From Synchiropus splendidus (lineage: Eukaryota; Chordata; Actinopteri; Syngnathiformes; Callionymidae), in the NCBI RefSeq assembly GCF_027744825.2, contig NC_071334.1, positions 5,699,937 through 5,763,936 on the forward strand: a stretch of 64,000 bases of DNA, written 5' to 3'. Below, piece after piece: positions 1 to 8,900 of the stretch. Each line of letters begins with the position of its first letter. Position 1 is the stretch's first letter. The notes beneath the pieces are model-generated. The model was given only the letters and a program-made list of their open reading frames with translations, ran no database searches and had not been told where the DNA came from. The position numbers and the translations under genes were made by a program.

Positions 1-142
<142 letters not shown>

Positions 143-211
143 TGACATATGTTATGCTTTACACTTGTATTCACGTCTATCAACAGAGAAACTGGTGCTG
201 GCGGACCGTAC

Positions 212-322
212 CTTCTGCGACACCACCAGGGACTGACGCTGCTTCTCCTCGTCACTCAACAAGGCGACACGCCGCTTGATTTCCCTCCTCAGCGCCTGTT
301 TAGCAGCGCGTAGCGACGCCAT
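212..322 (-). CDS. mthfs: 5-formyltetrahydrofolate cyclo-ligase (5,10-methenyltetrahydrofolate synthetase), coding exon 1, partial
   Basis: MTHFS converts 5-formyl-THF to 5,10-methenyl-THF with ATP in the cytosol, returning stored folate to the one-carbon pool. Only the first 37 codons are in the window. They begin [18 protein letters not shown] and end SQK, matching the N-terminal helix of the family (Lys/Arg-rich start, then a DEEK-RQS helix). The exon ends in AAG followed by a donor GTACGG on the minus strand (GT at 211-210), at the same place where I recall human exon 1 ending. The start chosen is the ATG at 322-320, with G at -3 and G at +4; upstream in-frame sequence has no ATG, only a GTG at 400. 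ATP- and folate-binding residues are encoded by later exons to the left of the window. Family assignment rests on this short stretch plus synteny with FAH. Confidence 0.85.
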
Positions 323-545
323 TCCAAACGCTTTACTTCCACATCGGACGCTGCAGTGTTTTACTGCCTGGGAGCAAGTTCGACATCCAGTGCACGACAC
401 TGGTTAAACAGTAACTGGTGTGTCGAAACGTCCAAGCTGCGGTGGATCGAACACAGATTAAACAGAAACATGTGTTTGAGATGACAGTTCACACGCGCAC
501 CAGGGATGTGACGTCACAGCACGACCGGAAATACAGTATTAGAAA
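323..545 (-). promoter_or_regulatory. MTHFS promoter / 5' UTR region
   Basis: This is the CpG-containing stretch directly upstream of the MTHFS start codon. It includes a palindromic CRE and an ETS-like site about 190-210 bp upstream of the ATG. No TATA box is evident. The transcription start cannot be placed from sequence alone. Confidence 0.5.
509..516. promoter_or_regulatory. Full CRE palindrome (TGACGTCA)
   Basis: The exact 8-bp CREB/ATF consensus TGACGTCA lies 187 bp upstream of the MTHFS ATG. An ETS-like CCGGAA follows at 525-530. Full CREs of this kind are typical of vertebrate CpG promoters. Function is inferred, not shown. Confidence 0.6.
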
Positions 546-770
546 ACACTTTGGGACAAGAATCATTGTACATTTTAAATGAGTTGCAGATAAAAAAAAT
601 ATAAATAACAGTCAATGTCATTAAAATGTTTCGTTGACGCCGATCAACAGGGTTTCACCACAGTTGTATTATTTCACTCGCGTTTGACGGCATATATTTG
701 TATATATCGTTTTCACCTGTAAAGTAATTATTGTGAGGGCGATATGCAACAAGACTGACATTCTGCGCAG

Positions 771-816
771 CCAATCGGCATATTCGCAGGGGCGTGCTTT
801 GTGGAAACTGACCAAT
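771..816. promoter_or_regulatory. Two CCAAT boxes in a repeated module
   Basis: CCAAT at 771-775 and again at 812-816 are each followed within about 15 bp by CATATTCG. Paired CCAAT boxes are the usual NF-Y arrangement. They lie 450-490 bp upstream of the MTHFS ATG and 1.9 kb upstream of FAH, so the gene they serve is uncertain. Confidence 0.4.
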
Positions 817-1070
817 CAGCGCTCGCATATTCGGAAGAGAGGCAAATAAGTTTAATAGGCATTTTATTTGTGGTCGGTGACAAAGTTTACTCACAATAAA
901 GCTAAAAACCTCTTCTCGTTTTTTTTTTGTTTGCTTGCTCTTTTTGTTTTCATGATCTTACAGGCATGATCTTTACAGGCAGAAAAATTGTAGTTGTGAT
1001 TGATGATGACTTGTTATTTATTTACATTACATTTACTTGACAATAAATAATAAATGATGAATTGAAATTA

Positions 1071-1937
1071 GTGCTGTCGGTCAATTAAAAAAAAATAAAT
1101 CAAATTAATTACAGGATTTTGTAATTAATCGCATTTTTATGTCATATCTGCTAAAGGTCTCCTGATAAAGAATTTGAGTTCTAGGATATTAAAACATTGC
1201 AGTGCATGACTCATCAATTTAATACAGTAAGAAGAGAAGATTTGAAATCCAGTTGTTTATTGGTGAACTGTGCTTCATGAATGAACTCCAAAAGTAAAGG
1301 TCAAGCACATCCACACACCAGTGAGGCCAGGTGCATTATTCAACAATGTAAAACTAATACAGCAATACAGTGAAATACATAAAATAAGGCTGTCTTCAAA
1401 AATGTAAAACATAAGGCTGTTGTAATGTAATACAAATACAGCGATTCAGTTAAATAACTAAAATAAAGCTGTCCTAAAAATTGTAAAACAAATAGAGCGA
1501 TTCAGTTAAATAAATAAAATAAGGCTGTTTTCAAAAATGCAATACAAATACAGCGATTCAGTTAAATAACTAAAATAAAGCTGTCTTCAAAAATGTAATA
1601 CAAACAGCAATACAGTTAAATAACTAAAATAAAGTGGTCTTCAAAAATGTAAAAAAATAGAGCAATTCAGTTAAATAAATAAAATAAGGCTGTTTTAAAA
1701 AATGTAATACAAATACAGCGACTCAGTTAAATAAATAAAATTCTGAAATAAAATAAGGCTGTCTCAAATAGGCACTAAAGCTCAATATAGCAATTCAAAA
1801 ATGAATAATAGCAGTATAACACATCTCTAAATGAGGCAAAATGAAGAACCGTTTGATACTCATAATTAATTGCGTTACATTTTTAACACGTTAAATTGCG
1901 GCGTAATTAATTAATCGAATTAATCGAATGACAGCAC
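1071..1937. mobile_element. TA-flanked element with GTGCTGTC terminal inverted repeats
   Basis: The left end reads GTGCTGTCGGTCAATTAA and the right end is its imperfect reverse complement, ending GAATGACAGCAC. Both ends are flanked by TA, as in Tc1/mariner-type target duplication. It has no transposase reading frame, so it is non-autonomous. The interior is AT-rich and holds a tandem array (about 1360-1760). Related GCTGTC-type ends occur at 20572-20978 and 53915-54290. Confidence 0.65.
1360..1760. repeat. Degenerate ~60-70 bp tandem array
   Basis: About six diverged units each contain TTCAGTTAAATAA, CTAAAATAA and GGCTGTCTTCAAAAATGTA blocks. The array sits inside the 1071-1937 element. Confidence 0.75.
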
Positions 1938-2580
1938 TAATTGAAACATGTTGTTCCTGTCCCACAAACAAGGCAAATTGGTTCCAAAAAAAAAATCTTG
2001 CTGTGGAGACGAAACAGCAATGCAATGTCACTCCATCATTAAAAAAAAAAAAAAGTCTGCTCCTGCACATTACTTTCTCATTTTTACTTTCTCTATTTTA
2101 CTCTATTTCATTCTGCTGTTACTCTGTACTACCACATTTTAGTATGAACAAAGTCTGTCTGTCCACAGGATGACATCTATGGTGACTGTTATTGTGACAT
2201 TTCATCCTATTTAAGCCATGTTTCTCAATGAACGTCATTTATATATTTACTCCTTTTCATTCTCATGATAAGATTTATTGAATTTTCTGATATTTCTTTC
2301 AATTTTTTTTTTTGTCTCGTCATTCAACGGAATGTTTTCAATTAACTAACGTGAATGAATGACATGACATGACCTTGAATTAGTTTTGCCAGAAGCAAAC
2401 CTCCATAACCATACTTCGGTAACAGAATCCCAAAACACAACTTAATATTGAACGCTGCAATAACTCGACTTGTCGTCTCAGAGGCGCTGATTTAACAGAC
2501 AGTGGATGCATATTTAAACGGCAGCAAACGCCTTTCTGGCAGAAATAATTATGGGCAAAACTTTCCTCCAAGGTTAGGGG
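1938..2580. other. Intergenic AT-rich stretch before the FAH promoter
   Basis: No gene seen. It contains poly-A and poly-T runs (about 2040-2054 and 2300-2313) and otherwise plain AT-rich sequence. Confidence 0.6.
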
Positions 2581-2716
2581 CGGGATCAGGGCGGATGCTG
2601 CAGCCTGAATGTGATTGGCTGCGCAGGAAGAGGAGGGTCTGTTCAAAGGTTGGAGGAGAACATCTGGAAGAGCTTATGCATCCAGTCAGTCCCTGAAAAG
2701 GCCTCCCAGACTCAAG
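2581..2716 (+). promoter_or_regulatory. FAH promoter / 5' UTR region
   Basis: A GC-richer stretch immediately precedes the FAH ATG. It has an inverted CCAAT box (GATTGG, 2613-2618) about 100 bp upstream of the start codon and GGGCGG-like blocks near 2580-2595. No TATA box is obvious. Confidence 0.45.
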
Positions 2717-2797
2717 ATGTCCTTCATCCCGGTGCCTGCAAACTCAGACTTTTCCTTCCAGAACCTTCCATATGGCGTTTTCTCCACCGCTGACAAC
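2717..2797 (+). CDS. fah: FAH exon 1 (residues 1-27)
   Basis: Begins [12 protein letters not shown], the hallmark FAH N-terminus, and ends FSTADN before the donor GTAAGT. The frame is open upstream without an ATG, so this start is secure. Intron 1 is only 114 bp. Confidence 0.97.
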
Positions 2798-4925
2798 GTA
2801 AGTCTCTCTGAACTTGTGACGGAGGTTTTCCATTCAACGCTATGTCAGTGGAGAAATGCAGGTGAGATCTATGTGTATCGTGATGCTTGTGTTTGATCCA
2901 TGCGTCCGCAGCCTCGTTGCAGGATCGGAGTGGCCATCGGGGACCAGATCCTGGACCTCAGCGTCATCCTCTCCCTCTTTCAGGGGCCACTCATGTCCAA
3001 GAATCAGGGTGTCTTTGAGCAGGTGGGCTGTCCGCACACGACTGGAGCAGCACTGGTGAAGTCATGACATCACATCTGAATCTCCAGTGAATGAAACTGA
3101 GGGCCACTCGGGGGCCTCCACCAGAGCCACACGTGGGGAAGTGTTACGCGATACTGCGTCCAAGTGAGAAGAGGCTCATGGCTCAGTAACATATCAGACA
3201 GTAATTTAGTATATTTGAGCACTCCTCTACACACACACCGTTTCTCTAGGGACCTCTCACTGACATAACCCTTTCCCCAGCCTCTCACCCGAAACGCAAC
3301 CATCCAAAACACATGGCTCACCTGAACCAGGACTCTGAGCCAAACTGAGACCGAACTATAATGACCCAGTTACTTGAAAGTTTTCATCCTCAAATTGAGG
3401 CTTGGACTTGTGGGGTCCGGTAAAAATGTCCCCACACTTAAGTATAGCTGTACAAACACACAAACTGTTGAACAGTTGATCGCAGTTAAGTTAAGATATT
3501 TACATTTTTTGCCCTTGAATTCATCAGATTTGTGCCGGAATAACTAAAACACACTGAAGGATAAGGTTGTATTTCCTGTGTGGTAGTGGGAAGATACTGC
3601 TCCGGTACTATGAAGCGTAGTGTTAAGGTAAATAATCGCAAGTGTTTCTTTCGGTTTGGGGCCTCAAGTGTGACAGTTACTATTAAGACCACTCGTTTGC
3701 GTTTTGTGGTTTTTATTTTACAACACAAATGCTAAACTCCTAAAATCTTTTTTATTTCCAGCCCACCCTTAACGCTTTCATGGCTCTGGGATTCGAGGCC
3801 TGGAAGGAGACGAGAGCAACCCTGAAGAGCCTTCTGTCGGCCACCGACAGCACGCTGAGAGATGATGTCAGTCTTCGCAGCAGGTACCAGAAAGGGAACA
3901 TGTTAGCGACGTCAGTGATGCTTAGCATCCGTTTTAAACTACAGAAAATGATTCTGATTCATACAGTGTTTTCAAGGGGATGGATGAAACAGTGTCCTCA
4001 TGTACAGAGGCCACTAGATGGTGCTCTTGTTCAGACATGATGTGAGGCTTTGTTGCATTCACTGTTCAAGTCCAAAGCTTTTACAGCAGACAGCGCCATC
4101 TGGTGGCCTCTGAATATCAGAACACTGTTTCATGAAGCTTCATCAACCCTTCACTACCTTCACCCAGAGTACAAATCATTTGAATGAGTATATTTTGGAA
4201 TTATCTTGATGTGATGAACTGTGAAGGAGCTAGGGTCATTGTGTCAATGTGTGTGTCTGATCACGACAGGTGAGTGAGTTCACGGCTCGCTGAGTCAGCA
4301 TGTTCCGAGCGTTTGAATTCCAGGTTGCCTCTTTGTGTCTCCAGAGCGTTTGTCCATCAGAGCGCAGCCACCATGCATCTGCCTGCAGAGATCGGTGAGC
4401 TAGACCTATCACACCTTGACTGGCTCGCACATCAGAATCAGTGTATATATATATAATAATTATGATTACTTATATTACAACATTATTACGATTATTTAAT
4501 TACCAAAATAATGTCGTTTAATGGAACTGTTAGCTCTCCAGACAACAGGGAACCTTTGTCAGTGCAGGAGTTCCTGCTCCACTGATCCCACTGATGCACA
4601 AGACACGTGGCAGCTAGGATGAGAACAACAACAACAAACACGGAGGAATCATCCCTGAACCAAAGCAAACAAAAGCATCTGTTTGTTTTGTTTGCTGTGG
4701 TTCAGGGAGGTTATTCACTACACAATGACCAGGATTTCCACTGCTCTGAATGGACTTGACATTCTTATAACGTTGAAATTCTTATTCAAATATTTTCAGG
4801 ACATTAAAAGAGCTTTAGTTTAAATAAGGTGATATAAAAACTTTAATACAGCCACCATCCTGATTTATTGTGTCAAACTGATGCAAAATAAACGGTTGTT
4901 TAAATGTATTCATCATTTGATTCAG

Positions 4926-4975
<50 letters not shown>

Positions 4976-5865
4976 TCGGTATTGTCCTGCAATGAACTTG
5001 CTCCTCACCAGACTGACCAGTGAACAGAAGACTGAAACGATAGTTCTGCACTGTAAAGCTGAGCATCTTAACATGTTACCGGCTATTTGTAAGCCACACC
5101 CTGTGAGGACCTGACCTTCATGGCTCAGTCCAAACAAAGGCCACATGCACCCGTCGCCCATATCACACTGTGGCACACTGACAGGGTCCAAATTTGGTTT
5201 GTTCCTAGTTTGCAGTGGTTAGTACCTGTCTAAATACCGGACACTCTGATGTCCTTTCAGTTCTTGAGGTCAAAGAAGATGCTGAGTTTGAGTTGTTTAC
5301 AGCAGCAGTCGCTCATTTGTTGTCAAGAGGGGACGTGACTCAGTGTGTTTTGGTGCAAGATAAACAGTTCACAAAGTTCTAGTATGGAAATAAGCATCTG
5401 CATCAACAACTTTTCTTTAAAATTACAACTGAAAACATGTTTATTCTCCCTAAAATCAGTGTCACAGGTGGAAGCCGTGCGTGCAACAGGGAACTATAAA
5501 TTTGCAAAGTCAATTCAATATTATGGTTTGACCTGTATTTGTGCGGAAATAGCACCAGTTTCGAGTGACGCAATGATCAAGACTCTAGGTGGTTAAGAAG
5601 ATGTGGGCAGCAGTTGAAGGCACAACCATGGCCGTGCCACCAGAGGGCGCGCTTTACCCTCTATAGACCAGCACTGGCTTCCTCTGTAAGCGCAATTCTC
5701 CCCGCTGCCGCAGGTGACTACACGGACTTCTACTCCTCCAGAGATCACGCCACGAACGTGGGCATCATGTTCCGGGGCAAAGAAAACGCTCTCATGCCAA
5801 ACTGGTGAGTCTGGCGACACATCGCTTCAGAATGGTCCAACAATAACACCCTAAGAGTTGCTCAC

Positions 5866-5956
<91 letters not shown>

Positions 5957-8900
5957 CCATGATAAGTTATATTTTTTATTAGAAGTAAAAAATAAAACTG
6001 TCGAATGAGTTGGCTGTATTTTCCATGTTAATATGGCAAATTGAATGTGTGAGGTGTTGTCCACTCCCCTCCGCAGGCTGAGGCTCCCGGTGGGATACCA
6101 CGGCCGGGCGTCGTCAGTGATGGTCTCCGGGACACCCCTGCGTCGGCCGTCGGGACAGATGAGGCCTGATCAAAGTATAAATGCTTTGCACGGTAAACTC
6201 CCTTCAGTTCCCAATGAAGACGGTTGCTGTCTGCCCTGCAGCCAAACCACCCGTGTTCGGCCCTTCCAAGCAGCTGGACATCGAACTGGAGATGGTAACT
6301 TGCTACTTATTTAGCTCTCATGAAAGCTGTGTAGTGATGAGACCTACGTTGTGTTTGTGTCTGTTCAGGCCTTCTTTGTTGGAGGAGGAAACACTCTGGG
6401 AGAGCCCATACCCATCGAGAAGGCCCACCAGCACATCTTCGGCATGGTGCTGATGAACGACTGGAGCGGTGAGATGCACAAACTGAGATTCTGTCATGTG
6501 AAGGAGTGGATACACAGAGGTTCGCCATGTTACTGGAGTGATGGGCTGGTTGTCATGGTGGCTCAGGGGAACAGACCCAATACAATCGAGTACAATCGAG
6601 GTTAAGTTTAACGCAATTTATAAACAAGAAAATAACAGGGCACATACAGGAAACAACTAAACTAACAACAACAAACAACAAACTAAAGACGTTACCAAAA
6701 CGCACAGTGAGGGAAACACTCAGGGACGGGGGAAACCTGAAACAGAAAAGAGGCGAATTATAATCAAGCCTAACTAACAGGGACAACCAAAATGCACTCC
6801 GATAAACTCACGAGGCCCAAACAACGAAAACAGCCAACCATAGAAAACAGGACATGAGTACAAAAAACTCTCACACAAAGCATAAACGCTGCTATAAAAA
6901 GGACAGAAAATAAAGTAGAAGGAAACCGAGGAAGAGGCAGAAAAGGCGCGCACAATCGAAAGATAACAAAGACCACGATAGGACAAGTCTCGAAGGGAAC
7001 TTTAACGGTGGACGCAGACCAACCATCTGGCAGTGTAGACTGGAACCAAGGTGTAGAAATGGGTTCCAGCTGCGCCGCTGTGGAGGGAGGGAACCAAAGA
7101 AACGGAAACAACAGGCAAGAGGTAACAAAATAAAAGCACACAAAAACCGAAACACGACACTGGTGAGGTTTCATGAAACAGTGTCTTCATTTTCAGAGCC
7201 CACTAGATGGCTCTAAAATCACTGGCTTTGAACAACTATTGAAATGAAACCTTACATCATTTTTAAAACCAAGAGCGCCACCTACTGACCTCTGAAAACG
7301 AGGACAGCTAGCTCTAGTTGAAGTGCTTGAGTTATAGTTGAAGTATACAGTATTTTAGCCATGACATTTTATCGGTTGGCTGTACGAAACGCTGACTAAC
7401 CACATAATATTTCAATGCTATAACGTCTGGAAATGAAGGAACATTTTTGTTTCTATATAATGTAAATAATCATTCATATAATAATGTCAGTATTTCTTCC
7501 TCTCCGTAGCTGAAACTCAAACACAAATCTTGGTTTGGTTCCATGTCCTTATTCCAAGGCCTCGCTGTAATTCTTAATCCCATGGTCTTTGCAGCGGTGG
7601 ACGCTGTGGCAGAAACATCATGGCTTTCTTTATGTCATCACAATTTTAAGTATTTTTGAGACTCATTTGCTAGTCTCAACTACTCAAAGGAGCAGGGAAA
7701 AAATCAGATAATTTAGGACAAGGAAGAGATCTTGGTCCGTATGTCCAAAGGACGTAAACATAACACAAGGTAAACAACAACACTGATGAAGAACAGCATA
7801 AAAGATGGGTTTCAATCATCATGGTGTATCAAACACTTGGTAGCTTTTTTGAACAGAAGACAAACTTAAACATTTTGAACAGGAGGGATGACATTACTCT
7901 CTCATCTTTTACAAAGTAGAGATCATGACCGAGACCTGTCGTAGATTGTTAGCGGGGAAAACCAACTTTATCTGACTTGCACTGTTTGGCATACAGTTCC
8001 TAATTTGCCTTCTTTGTCATGTTTCCTGAGTTTTAGGGAAGTTTACAGACAAATCTTTCACAGTCACTTGCTCATATTGCATTGTGACAGAAATAACTTT
8101 GACGCTCATAGAGGTTTCAAGTGAGACACTAGTTAGAGGCGCGTCAGGTTGAAATAAATGACTCAGACTCAATGTTGTGACGCGGAGGATAGGGCAGTGC
8201 ATCGATGAGCATAGATCTATAGTATATAGAACGTGACAGAGACGACAACATGTTCAAATCTTCCTGTTGCCCTACTTTAGGTCTTTGTCATCTGTTAAAT
8301 CCAAAACGCTTTGCTCGGTCCCCACAGGTTATTTCAGATCGATGCTGGACCAAATGGCTCCATCCATCCCCTTCCACTTCTCTCTCCAGTCATCTATTTT
8401 CATGTGACACTCTTTCCTGAGCGGCCACTCTGCAGATGAAGCCAGAAATGGGCACAGAACTGCAGCGTGACTGCAGGAGGACGGAGTGTTATCTTGCACC
8501 TCCACCTGCACCGCTGTGCCACTGTAAACGTTGTGCATCAGTCAGAAAACAAATTGCATCTCAGCGTGCAGCAGACGCTGAAGTTGTAGTGGTAGTAGAC
8601 CTTAATATTTAAAAGTAGATAATGTATGCATAAGTGAAACCTGCTCCACTCTGGTCCCAGTTTTAATCTCAGCTCTCCAACATGTTGAATAACTTCTGAC
8701 ACTCACTGAGACATTTTTTTTTTTTTTGCTGAGTGAGCAGCTGGTAACTGAATTGATGGAGCTATTTCTTCACGCTTCATTGCGGAAGCTCTCAGAAGAG
8801 CAGCCTGTGCCGGGTTCACCGCAGGCATTCCCAAAATTGATACCAGTGATACTGCACTTGTAGCAGAATGATGTCTGTCTTTTTTGGTTCTCCTCCCCAC

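Noticed and set aside
4815..5191. Frames containing long Tyr-Ile runs
   Set aside because: Translations of the (TA)n microsatellite; the same applies to 5792-6064.
6770..7174. 134-codon minus-strand frame in FAH intron 8
   Set aside because: Phe/Val/Cys-rich, low-complexity translation of an AAC/purine-rich repeat-like block; no domain recognised.
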